64,000 nucleotides of DNA from an uncultured Christensenella sp. (GTDB lineage: Bacteria; Bacillota; Clostridia; Christensenellales; Borkfalkiaceae): assembly GCA_910585685.1 (NCBI GenBank), contig CAJUEO010000005.1, positions 62,001 through 126,000 on the forward strand, in the 5' to 3' direction. Both the position numbers and the translations under genes were made by a program. The notes under the pieces were generated by a model, which was not told the DNA's origin, did not search any database, and worked only from the letters and a program-made list of their open reading frames with translations. Positions 7,065 through 14,314 of this stretch are shown here, in pieces (position 1 is the first letter of the stretch; every line of letters starts with the position of its first letter).

Positions 7065-8489
7065 TTAAAAAGAAATACTGTAAAAGTTTAGTTTGCCCTT
7101 CCCCGTAAAAATAAAGTACAGTGGTTTTATTCCGTCCGAAATATTCAATTGCGCGGTAAATTTTTGCGCCGTGGTTTTTGCGTCAATATCTATTGCCCCC
7201 ACTATATCCCCCGATAACGACTCTTTTACAAGCATTTTGCCCCTACCGTTTCCACTGACCGTAACGCTGATTTTATCATTGCCGCTAAACTCGAAATATT
7301 TGAAGCCGCAGGTTGCGCCGTTACAAAAATTAGCTATATATTGGTCTCCGTCCCCTTCCCTGTCGCAACCCGTTTGGGTAAAGTATGGATGCACGCCCTT
7401 GGGCAAACTGCACACATAAAACCTTACGCCTTTTTTTGAAAACAGATTGCAGGCTATGCGCGCTTCGTACTCTCCCTGCGCTTTTAGCGCGCCGCCGTTT
7501 AGTCCGCACGACGTTACTTCCGCCTGATTAAAGGTGCCGTCACCGTTCATAAAAATCTCTTCGGCGCAAGCTTGACGCGAGAAACAGTGGCTGTTTGTCT
7601 GCCTGTGATAAAAAACGTAATATTTGTTACCGATACGCTCGATACTGCCGTGAGTGTTGCCGAGATAATTCAGCGGCTTTTCCGAAAGCCCCACGTCACC
7701 TATGCTTACCAGCGTTCCGCCGTATTTAAACTCTCCCAAAGGGCTGTTGCCCATAGCGTAACAAAGCTCGTGTCCGTTTACCGAGGAATATATAAAGTAA
7801 TATTTACCGTTAAATTTGCGCATTGACGAGGCTTCGAAAAACTCGTGCCCTTCAAACCCCGTTCCCTTGGAATTGCGCCTTGTTTTTGCAATGCTTGCAA
7901 GCGGAAGCTTTACGGTGAGCATATCCTCTTCAAGCTCCGCACCCATAGCGCCGTGAACGTTTGGAGAGCGGAACCTTGTAAGCGGATTGCGGCATCTTGC
8001 GCCGAAACCGGTGTAGAGATATATCTTGCCGTCGTCGTCGCGGAAAACTCCGGGGTCAAACTGCCAGATGTCCTTTTCTCTGTTCATTCCCAAAATTTTG
8101 CCGTTTGGATAGCGAACTCTGCCGAGGTAGCTATACCGACCCGAGGGAGTATCGCAGACCGCCACGCCTATCGTGCCTTGCGTGCCTATAAAGTAGTATA
8201 AATAGTATTTGCCGTCGTTACCGCGCACCACGTCGGGCGCATACATCTGCTTAAACAAACCCCTCTTCTTACTCGGGTCGTCGCTGATTTTCCATATGAC
8301 GCCCTCGTACCGCCATTGTTTTAAATTATCGACGGGCGCAGACCAACAGACATAGTCGTTCATACAAAAACGTTTGCCGTTGAATCTGTCGTGCGAGCCG
8401 TAAAGATATACTCTGCCGTCGAAAATATGCGGTTCTCCGTCGGGAATATATTCATAGCTCGGAAGAAAGGGATTGAAAGCCTGTTGCAT
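7065..8489 (-). CDS. GH43 family glycoside hydrolase (arabinofuranosidase/xylosidase type) with C-terminal CBM6-like domain
   Basis: 474 residues, ATG at 8489 with AGAGGT upstream. The five-bladed propeller residues are visible: Asp17 as base in IPDGEPHIFDG, Asp145 as pKa modulator in FDPGVFRDDDGKIYLYTG, and Glu219 as acid in GHEFFEASSMRKFNGKYY. After about residue 350 comes a beta-sandwich resembling CBM6/36 (YIANFCNGATCGFKYFEF). There is no signal peptide, so it should act in the cytoplasm on short imported arabino- or xylo-oligosaccharides; the substrate within GH43 is inferred. It has its own promoter at 8518-8545, which overlaps the stop codon of the upstream Ca2+-ATPase gene, and its own terminator, so it is probably regulated separately. 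Confidence 0.88.
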   Translation of the reverse strand: MQQAFNPFLPSYEYIPDGEPHIFDGRVYLYGSHDRFNGKRFCMNDYVCWSAPVDNLKQWRYEGVIWKISDDPSKKRGLFKQMYAPDVVRGNDGKYYLYYFIGTQGTIGVAVCDTPSGRYSYLGRVRYPNGKILGMNREKDIWQFDPGVFRDDDGKIYLYTGFGARCRNPLTRFRSPNVHGAMGAELEEDMLTVKLPLASIAKTRRNSKGTGFEGHEFFEASSMRKFNGKYYFIYSSVNGHELCYAMGNSPLGEFKYGGTLVSIGDVGLSEKPLNYLGNTHGSIERIGNKYYVFYHRQTNSHCFSRQACAEEIFMNGDGTFNQAEVTSCGLNGGALKAQGEYEARIACNLFSKKGVRFYVCSLPKGVHPYFTQTGCDREGDGDQYIANFCNGATCGFKYFEFSGNDKISVTVSGNGRGKMLVKESLSGDIVGAIDIDAKTTAQKFTAQLNISDGIKPLYFIFTGKGKLNFYSISF

Positions 8490-8517
8490 AGTTCTACCTC
8501 TTGCGTTTATCCATTTA

Positions 8518-8545
8518 ATTATACCTTTGTTTTTCGTTTTGTCAA
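8518..8545 (-). promoter_or_regulatory. GH43 promoter overlapping the end of the Ca2+-ATPase gene
   Basis: On the minus strand TTGACA (8545-8540), 16 bp, TATAAT (8523-8518). The TAA inside the -10 box is the stop codon of the ATPase gene (8521-8519). The leader to the GH43 start would be only ~22 bases. Confidence 0.8.
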
Positions 8546-11125
8546 TATGCGAAGCGCCAATTTATATGCCTCTCCGACAGGAATTATCGAAAGGGGAACA
8601 ATGAAAGCAATAAGCCACTGTACAAGATTTAATTTGACAAGCCCGAACGCAGCAGACAGCGGACTTACGCACAGCAACACGTTCAGCAACACGCCGACAG
8701 CCACGGTGACAAGCAAAATTTTATTTGAAAAGAACTTTTTAAACGCGGAGCCGCGCTCGGAACGGATATTGAACGCCTGAAACAGCTCGAGGAAGGAAAT
8801 AGTCATAAAAGTAATAGTTGTAGCTATTTCGTTGCCCCATATATTGAGGGTAATTACAAAAACGCCCAAGGTTACGGCGGTCATAAACAGACCGAAAAAC
8901 GCAACCGAAGTAAGCGAGCTTTTGCAAAACAGACCCTTTTCGGCTTTTTCGGGAGGGCGGTTCATCACGTCGTCGTCAGCCTTTTCAACGCCGAGCGCAA
9001 GCACGGGGAAGCTGTCGGTAATTAGGTTGAGCCACAGAAGCTGGGTAGAAAGCAAGAAGTCGAACCTGAATAAAAACAGCGAGGCAAACAGAATTGCAAG
9101 CACCTCTGCAAGGTTTGTGGAAAGGAAGAACAAAATAGTCTTTTTTATATTCGACGAAATTCTGCGCCCCTCTTTGACCGCCGAAACTATGGTTGTAAAG
9201 TTGTCGTCCGAAATTACCATATCGGAGGCGCTTTTGGTAACGTCCGTACCCGAAACGCCCATAGCAATGCCTATGTCCGCGCTCTTAATGCTGGGTGCGT
9301 CGTTAATTCCGTCACCCGTCATTGCAACTACCCTGCCGCTGCGTTTCAGCGATTTGACTATTATATTTTTGTGCTTGGGAGAAACTCTCGCAAACACCCT
9401 GCATTTGGCAATTGCGACGTCGCGCTGCGACTTGGGCAATGCGTCCAGCTCGTCACCCGTCATAACTTCGGACTCGTTTTCGGCAATACCCAGCTTTTTT
9501 GCAATGGCAAACGCCGTTCTGACGTGGTCTCCCGTAATCATAACCGTGGCAACGCCGGCGCGTCGACACTCTTCCACAGCTTCCTTAACGCCCTCTTTAA
9601 GCGAGTCGACCATTCCCACAAGCCCGATAAATATCATATCCTCTTCGCTTGCCTTGCCGTTGAACGGAGAATATGCGAACCCGAGAACACGCAGCGCCTC
9701 GTCCGACATTTCGTTGTTTTTTGCCGTTATTTGGGCTATATCCACGTCCGTAAGCTGTCTGACACCGCTTTCGGTAAGAATTTTCGTACACTTTTTTATG
9801 AGTATATCGGGTGCGCCCTTGGTATAATTATTTTTTTCTCCGTTAAAGTCTGCGGCTACCGTCATCATCTTGCGCTCGGAGGTAAAGGGAAGCTCGCAAA
9901 TTCTGTTAAATTCGGCGTTGAAAGAGCGTTCATCGGCACATATCCTTAGGGCAATCTCCGTCGGATCACCTATATAGTTGCCCATACCGCCTTTTACCGT
10001 AGTACATGCAACCATACACTGCAAAAGCCTGGTACACCCCGTAATATCCTCGATTGAACGGGCTTTACCGTCATAATATGCCGCGACGGTCGACAGCTTG
10101 TTCTGAGTGAGCGTACCCGTCTTATCCGAACAGATTACCGAACAGCCGCCCAGTGTTTCAACCGATTTGAGCTTGCGTATAACCACTCCCTTCTTGCTCA
10201 TTTTTTGCACGCCCATTGCCATTATAATAGTGACGACGGCAGGCAACCCCTCGGGAATAGCCGCAACGGCAATTGCAACCGAAGTCATAAAGTTTTTCAA
10301 AAGTCCGTCGTCGCGGACGCACATTCCCATTATGAATATTACGGCTGTCACGCATAGCACAAACGCCGAAATTATTTTGCCGAGCTTGTCAAGGCTTTTT
10401 TCAAGCGGAGTTTTGGAAGCCTTGTTGCCCTGCAGCATTGCCGCAATTTTGCCCATTTCGGTATTCATTCCGACGGCGGTAACAACGGCTTGAGCATTAC
10501 CGCGCACAACAAACGTCGAGCAAAACAGCGTGTTAGTCATATTGCCGAGCGCAACCTTGTTGCCGACTATGCGTTTTTCGTTTTTTTCAACGCCCACGCT
10601 TTCACCCGTGAGCGCGGACTCGTCACAGACAAGCGCGTTGCACTCTATAATTCTGCAATCCGCAGGAACGACGTCCCCTTCCTCCAAAAGCACGATATCA
10701 CCTATAGTAAGCTCTTCGCAGGGGATTACGATTTCCTTACCGCCGCGCCTTACCTTGCAGGTGTTTGCCGAAAGCTTTTTTAAATTTTCAATGGCCTTGT
10801 CCGCCCTGTACTGCTGAACGGTGCCGACAATTGCATTCAAAAATATGATTGCAAGAATAATAAATGTGTCGGTTAAATCGTTTTTGTCCTTCGACAAAAA
10901 AGCGATAAGCCCCGAAACTGCCGCCGCAACAATCAAAAGAATAGTCATAAAATCCTTGAATTGCGAAAAAAACAGCCCCAACAGCCCCGTGCTTTTGCCC
11001 TTATCGAGCGCATTTGCGCCGTTTTCGGAAAGTCGGGTTTGAGCCTCTTCAACGCTCAAACCGTCCTTTGACGTTTTAAGTTTTTTTAGAGTCTGCGCTC
11101 CGTCCTCGAAACAAAAATTAGCCAT
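8519..11125 (-). CDS. Calcium-transporting P-type ATPase (P2 type)
   Basis: 868 residues, ATG at 11125 behind AGAGGT. All P-ATPase landmarks are present: N-terminal cation-ATPase domain, dephosphorylation loop TGES (173-176), the P2-type helix-4 motif PEGLP (291-295), phosphorylated Asp334 in CSDKTGTLTQNK, nucleotide motif KGAPD, and hinge GDGINDAPSIKSADIGIAMG. The PEGLP motif and the helix-6 sequence LLWLNLITDSFPVLALG match SERCA/PMCA-like Ca2+ pumps rather than heavy-metal pumps. It should expel Ca2+ from the cytoplasm using ATP. Length and ten-helix layout are normal. It lies downstream of nifS-nifU, separated by a hairpin at 11177-11198. A regulatory domain like that of eukaryotic PMCA is absent. 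Confidence 0.92.
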   Translation of the reverse strand: MANFCFEDGAQTLKKLKTSKDGLSVEEAQTRLSENGANALDKGKSTGLLGLFFSQFKDFMTILLIVAAAVSGLIAFLSKDKNDLTDTFIILAIIFLNAIVGTVQQYRADKAIENLKKLSANTCKVRRGGKEIVIPCEELTIGDIVLLEEGDVVPADCRIIECNALVCDESALTGESVGVEKNEKRIVGNKVALGNMTNTLFCSTFVVRGNAQAVVTAVGMNTEMGKIAAMLQGNKASKTPLEKSLDKLGKIISAFVLCVTAVIFIMGMCVRDDGLLKNFMTSVAIAVAAIPEGLPAVVTIIMAMGVQKMSKKGVVIRKLKSVETLGGCSVICSDKTGTLTQNKLSTVAAYYDGKARSIEDITGCTRLLQCMVACTTVKGGMGNYIGDPTEIALRICADERSFNAEFNRICELPFTSERKMMTVAADFNGEKNNYTKGAPDILIKKCTKILTESGVRQLTDVDIAQITAKNNEMSDEALRVLGFAYSPFNGKASEEDMIFIGLVGMVDSLKEGVKEAVEECRRAGVATVMITGDHVRTAFAIAKKLGIAENESEVMTGDELDALPKSQRDVAIAKCRVFARVSPKHKNIIVKSLKRSGRVVAMTGDGINDAPSIKSADIGIAMGVSGTDVTKSASDMVISDDNFTTIVSAVKEGRRISSNIKKTILFFLSTNLAEVLAILFASLFLFRFDFLLSTQLLWLNLITDSFPVLALGVEKADDDVMNRPPEKAEKGLFCKSSLTSVAFFGLFMTAVTLGVFVITLNIWGNEIATTITFMTISFLELFQAFNIRSERGSAFKKFFSNKILLVTVAVGVLLNVLLCVSPLSAAFGLVKLNLVQWLIAFIVPLSIIPVGEAYKLALRILTKRKTKV

Positions 11126-11176
11126 ATCATACCTCTTTTTCTAAGGTATTCCAACTTGTCCGAAGTTATGACAAAT

Positions 11177-11198
11177 CCCCCGTAACGCATTACGGGGG
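11177..11198 (-). terminator. Terminator after nifU
   Basis: A 9-bp stem CCCCCGTAA/TTACGGGGG with a 4-base loop, downstream of the nifU stop on the minus strand. The following ATTTGTCAT is only weakly T-rich, so termination may be partial. Confidence 0.6.
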
Positions 11199-11219
11199 AC
11201 AATCAAATAAATATTAAAA

Positions 11220-11636
11220 TTAATCTTCGTGGGGATCGGGGAACTGCGCTTTGTCATAGGCAATTCCGTGCGTGTCGTAATAGTTTTTAATTGCCGAGCG
11301 GATAGCCTCTTCAGCGAGAACCGAACAGTGCATTTTGTGCGCGGGCAAGCCGTCGAGCGCCTCGGCAACCGCCTTGTTTGTAAGTTCGAGCGCCTGAGAA
11401 ATAGGTTTACCCTTAATAAGCTCGGTTGCCATAGATGACGAAGCAATTGCGCTGCCGCAACCGAAAGTATTGAATTTTACGTCGACAATTATATCGTTTT
11501 CTATTTTAAGATATATCTTCATAATGTCGCCGCACTTGGCGTTTCCTACTTCTCCTACGCCGTCGGCGTCCTCGATTTTACCGACGTTTCTCGGATTTGT
11601 AAAGTGATCCATAACCTTTTCGCTGTACAATGCCAT
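11220..11636 (-). CDS. nifU: Iron-sulfur cluster scaffold protein (NifU/IscU family)
   Basis: 138 residues, the length of single-domain IscU-type scaffolds. The three cluster cysteines are in place: Cys35 (GNAKCGD), Cys60 (FNTFGCGSAIASSS) and Cys104 (HKMHCSVLAEEAI). The Asp next to Cys35 that controls cluster release is also present. It assembles Fe-S clusters on these cysteines with sulfur delivered by the desulfurase encoded 13 bp upstream and passes them to target proteins in the cytoplasm. The C-terminal Fe-S and thioredoxin-like domains of true nitrogen-fixation NifU are absent, so this is the general-purpose housekeeping form. It shares the Rrf2-controlled promoter of nifS. Confidence 0.95.
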   Translation of the reverse strand: MALYSEKVMDHFTNPRNVGKIEDADGVGEVGNAKCGDIMKIYLKIENDIIVDVKFNTFGCGSAIASSSMATELIKGKPISQALELTNKAVAEALDGLPAHKMHCSVLAEEAIRSAIKNYYDTHGIAYDKAQFPDPHED

Positions 11637-11649
11637 AACAATTTTCTCC

Positions 11650-12840
11650 TTAAATTAAATGCGGCTTTGCGCCCTTTTCAAGCTCTTCCCAGACAGGTGA
11701 AATATTGCGAAGATAGTCCACGACTTTGGGAACTTCGTTTAAAATAATTTCAACGTCCTCCTGGGTGTTATACTCGCAAAGGCTTATTCTAAGCGAGCCG
11801 TGCGCCACCTCGTGCGGAAGCCCCAGCGCAAGCAAAACGTGCGAGGGGTCTAACGAACCCGACGTACATGCAGAACCCGACGAAGCGCATATTCCCTTTG
11901 CGTCGAGAAGCAATAAAAGGCTTTCCCCCTCGATTCCCTCGAAGCACATATTCAAATTCGACGGAAGTCGACTGCATCTGTCTCCGTTGAGTTTGGAATG
12001 AGGTATTTTCAACAGCCCGTCAATCAGCTTGTCCCTCAGACTTTGTATCTTTTTATTATTTTCTTTCATATGCTCTACGGCATATTCGAGCGCCGCCGCC
12101 ATCGAAGCGATACCGCCCAAATTTTCGGTGCCTGCACGCTTGCCGCGTTCCTGCGCGCCGCCATCGACAAATGTCTGCAAGGGAATGCCGCTCTTTACAT
12201 AAAGTGCGCCAACGCCCTTTGCGCCGTGGAACTTGTGCGCCGACAGCGAAAGCATATCTATATTTTGAGCCTTTACGTCAACGGGAATATGTCCGACCGC
12301 CTGCACCGCGTCCGTATGAAAGACAACGCCGTATTTTCGGCAAACTTCTCCTATTTCGGCAATAGGCAAAACCGTGCCTATTTCATTATTGGCAAACATT
12401 ATCGTAACAAGCGCGGTATCTTCGCGCAGAGCCGCTTCCACCTCTCTTGCAGTTATCAAACCGTTTTTGTGCACGTCGAGATAGGTTACTTCAAACCCCT
12501 CTTTTTCAAGCTTTTTGAGGGTGTGCAGCACGGCGTGATGTTCGAATGCCGTCGTTACTATATGTTTCTTACCCTTACGCGCCCCGTTTAACGCCGCCGA
12601 ACGTATGGCTTGGTTGTCCGCCTCGCTGCCGCCCGAAGTAAAATAAATTTCCCTGGGCTGACAGTTTATGCACCTGGCAATTCTTGCCCGTGCGTCGTCG
12701 AGCGCTTCCTTTGCGATTTGCCCGACCGTGTGCAGCGAAGAAGGGTTTCCGTACACCTCTTTTAAATAGGGCGTCATCGCGTCGATTGCGACGTCGCTCA
12801 TAGCGGTGGTCGCAGCGTTATCCACATATACAACTTTCAT
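11650..12840 (-). CDS. nifS: Cysteine desulfurase (NifS/IscS family)
   Basis: 396 residues, a PLP enzyme of fold type I that converts L-cysteine to L-alanine and leaves a persulfide on its active cysteine for Fe-S assembly. Visible landmarks are the start YVDNAATTAMS, substrate-binding TSGGSEADNQAI, the PLP lysine in SLSAHKFHGAKGVGALYVK, and the mobile active-site loop SSGSACTSGSLDPSHVL. The long loop marks class I (IscS/NifS) rather than SufS. It is followed 13 bp later by the scaffold gene. The NadA gene nearby makes a 4Fe-4S enzyme, so supply and demand are linked. Expression comes from the consensus promoter at 12871-12899, which two Rrf2-type palindromes overlap. Confidence 0.96.
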   Translation of the reverse strand: MKVVYVDNAATTAMSDVAIDAMTPYLKEVYGNPSSLHTVGQIAKEALDDARARIARCINCQPREIYFTSGGSEADNQAIRSAALNGARKGKKHIVTTAFEHHAVLHTLKKLEKEGFEVTYLDVHKNGLITAREVEAALREDTALVTIMFANNEIGTVLPIAEIGEVCRKYGVVFHTDAVQAVGHIPVDVKAQNIDMLSLSAHKFHGAKGVGALYVKSGIPLQTFVDGGAQERGKRAGTENLGGIASMAAALEYAVEHMKENNKKIQSLRDKLIDGLLKIPHSKLNGDRCSRLPSNLNMCFEGIEGESLLLLLDAKGICASSGSACTSGSLDPSHVLLALGLPHEVAHGSLRISLCEYNTQEDVEIILNEVPKVVDYLRNISPVWEELEKGAKPHLI

Positions 12841-12844
12841 TTTT

Positions 12845-12869
12845 AATTCCTACTTTGTAAGTATGATTT
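12845..12869. promoter_or_regulatory. Rrf2/IscR-type operator, downstream copy
   Basis: Imperfect palindrome AATTCCTACTT-TGT-AAGTATGATTT (9 of 11 positions pair), sharing the half-site AATTCCTA with the copy at 12881-12909. It covers the expected transcription start and the ribosome site of nifS. Confidence 0.65.
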
Positions 12870-12870
12870 A

Positions 12871-12899
12871 ATTATAAAATTTAATTCCTATTTTGTCAA
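12871..12899 (-). promoter_or_regulatory. Consensus promoter of the nifS-nifU operon
   Basis: On the minus strand TTGACA (12899-12894), exactly 17 bp, TATAAT (12876-12871). One palindrome overlaps the -35 box and a second lies over the start of the transcript, the classic layout for Rrf2 repression. Confidence 0.9.
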
Positions 12900-12909
12900 T
12901 AGGAATTAA
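12881..12909. promoter_or_regulatory. Rrf2/IscR-type operator over the -35 box
   Basis: A perfect 12-bp inverted repeat TTAATTCCTATT-TTGTC-AATAGGAATTAA. The neighbouring Rrf2 gene (12925-13317) is the obvious candidate to bind it. Confidence 0.75.
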
Positions 12910-12924
12910 GCGGTTTTGAAAAAT

Positions 12925-13317
12925 TTATTGTATTAAATCTATAAGCGACTTCGAGTTTAAAAAATTCATAATAACTTCGTCAAGCTCTTTAAAAAGCGGC
13001 AACGTTTGGCAGGTGCAGGCGTTTTCACATCCGTTTTCAAGGCAGCTTACAGGTGCAAGCGAGCCCTCCCCCGAAATAAGTATCTCGGCAACGGAATACT
13101 CGGCGGCGTGTTTTGCAAGCTTATATCCGCCGTTTTTGCCGCGCGCGCTCACAACAAGACCGCTTGCCGACAACTGCTTTGCCGAGGCTTCCAAATATTT
13201 TAACGACTCCTTTTGCCGCTCGGCAATATCCGTAAGCGAAATAAAGCCCTCTCCCTCGTGCTGCGCCAAATCAATCATTACTTTCAAGGCGTTTCTGCCC
13301 TTTGTAGTTATAAACAC
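12925..13317 (-). CDS. Rrf2-family Fe-S-sensing transcription regulator (IscR-like)
   Basis: 130 residues from a GTG at 13317, which has GGAGG 8-12 bases upstream. The N-terminus is the Rrf2 winged helix (TTKGRNALKVMIDLA, SLTDIAERQKESLKYLE, SARGKNGGYKLAK). The cysteines Cys92, Cys97, Cys101 and Cys103 (SCLENGCENACTC) sit where IscR binds its 2Fe-2S cluster, though the spacing is not identical to E. coli. It most likely reports Fe-S status and represses nifS-nifU through the two AATTCCTA palindromes just downstream. The gene begins three bases after the nadA stop, so the two are translationally coupled. A CymR-type cysteine regulator is the alternative, but that group lacks the cysteine cluster. 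Confidence 0.9.
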   Translation of the reverse strand: MFITTKGRNALKVMIDLAQHEGEGFISLTDIAERQKESLKYLEASAKQLSASGLVVSARGKNGGYKLAKHAAEYSVAEILISGEGSLAPVSCLENGCENACTCQTLPLFKELDEVIMNFLNSKSLIDLIQ

Positions 13318-13320
13318 CTG

Positions 13321-14232
13321 TCAGCCTCCGTACTCAATCATTTTTTCAATGCACTTGACGGCTTGAATGCGCGTCGCTTCGTCAATTATAATTTCCTCTC
13401 CGTCGCCCGAAACGCAGTTCAAAACGTCGTAAAGTGTTGTTATTTTCATATTGTGGCAAATTAAATCCTTTGAAAGCGGATAAAACTTTTTGTCGGGACA
13501 GCGGAACTGCAAATGCTCGACAATAGCGTTTTCCGTACCTATAATAAACTGCTTTTTATCCGACTTTACGGCATAGTCCATAATTCCCGAAGTCGAGCCG
13601 ACATAATCGGCAAGAGCGACAACCTCGGCGCGGCACTCGGGATGAACGAGAAACAGCGCGTCGGGATGAGCGGATTTTACCGAAAGCACGTCTGATTTTT
13701 GAATTTTTGCATGGGTGGGACATCCGCCGGAAATAAGCTTAAAGTTTTTTTCGGGGACAAGAGATTTAACGTATGAACCGAGGTTTATGTCGGGTATAAA
13801 CAGTATGTTCTTCTGAGGAATATTTTTACAAATTTTTACCGCGCTTGACGAAGTGACACACACGTCGGCTACCGTTTTAAGCTGTGTAGTAGTATTGACG
13901 TAGGCAACTACGGCATAGTCGGGATACATTTTTTTTAACTGCAAAATTTCGTCTTTGCCGAACTGTTCCGCCATAGGACAGCCTGCGTCGGAATTTGACA
14001 GTATAACTCTCTTTTCGGGCGCAAGCAACTTTACCGTTTCAGCCATAAATCTTACGCCGCACATGAGCACGGTGCTTTGCGGCACGCTTCTCGCCTTTAC
14101 CGCAAGCGCATAGCTGTCACCCGTAAAATCGGCAACTTCGCAAATTTCTTCGGACATATAGCTGTGCGCTAAAATGCAAACGTCCTTCTCGCGCTTTAAT
14201 TTTATAATTTTATCCTGCACGTCTTTTAACAT
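13321..14232 (-). CDS. nadA: Quinolinate synthase A (4Fe-4S enzyme of NAD biosynthesis)
   Basis: 303 residues from ATG 14232. It condenses iminoaspartate with dihydroxyacetone phosphate to give quinolinate. The three cluster cysteines typical of the short NadA type are Cys85 (DAGCPMAEQ), Cys171 (SGGCPTHAK) and Cys259 (DLICHNMK); also visible are LAHSYMSEEI, MCGVRFMAET and VTSSSAVKI. A longer frame reaching 14310 is unlikely because its extra 26 codons contain the promoter at 14242-14270. That promoter would start transcription only about three bases before the ATG, so the mRNA looks almost leaderless, and indeed no ribosome site is present. nadB and nadC are not beside it. It is coupled to the Rrf2 regulator, fitting its dependence on Fe-S supply. 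Confidence 0.93.
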   Translation of the reverse strand: MLKDVQDKIIKLKREKDVCILAHSYMSEEICEVADFTGDSYALAVKARSVPQSTVLMCGVRFMAETVKLLAPEKRVILSNSDAGCPMAEQFGKDEILQLKKMYPDYAVVAYVNTTTQLKTVADVCVTSSSAVKICKNIPQKNILFIPDINLGSYVKSLVPEKNFKLISGGCPTHAKIQKSDVLSVKSAHPDALFLVHPECRAEVVALADYVGSTSGIMDYAVKSDKKQFIIGTENAIVEHLQFRCPDKKFYPLSKDLICHNMKITTLYDVLNCVSGDGEEIIIDEATRIQAVKCIEKMIEYGG

Positions 14233-14241
14233 ATTATAAAA

Positions 14242-14270
14242 ATTATAAACGCAAACTTGCACAAAGTCAA
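14242..14270 (-). promoter_or_regulatory. nadA promoter giving a near-leaderless transcript
   Basis: On the minus strand TTGACT (14270-14265), 17 bp, TATAAT (14247-14242). The expected start point is about 14235, three bases before the ATG at 14232. The -35 box abuts the T-tract of the glgB terminator. Confidence 0.75.
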
Positions 14271-14275
14271 TAAAA

Positions 14276-14298
14276 AAGAAGCGGACAAACCGCTTCTT
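14276..14298 (-). terminator. Terminator of the amylase-glgB operon
   Basis: A 9-bp stem AAGAAGCGG/CCGCTTCTT with a 5-base loop, followed on the minus strand by TTTTATTGAC, just after the glgB stop. Confidence 0.88.
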
Positions 14299-14314
14299 TA
14301 ATACTTGCATAGAA

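Noticed and set aside
14233..14310. Longer NadA start at 14310
   Set aside because: The extra codons overlap a consensus promoter and encode a segment (LKKRFVRFFFIDF) not expected in NadA; the conserved protein starts at 14232.
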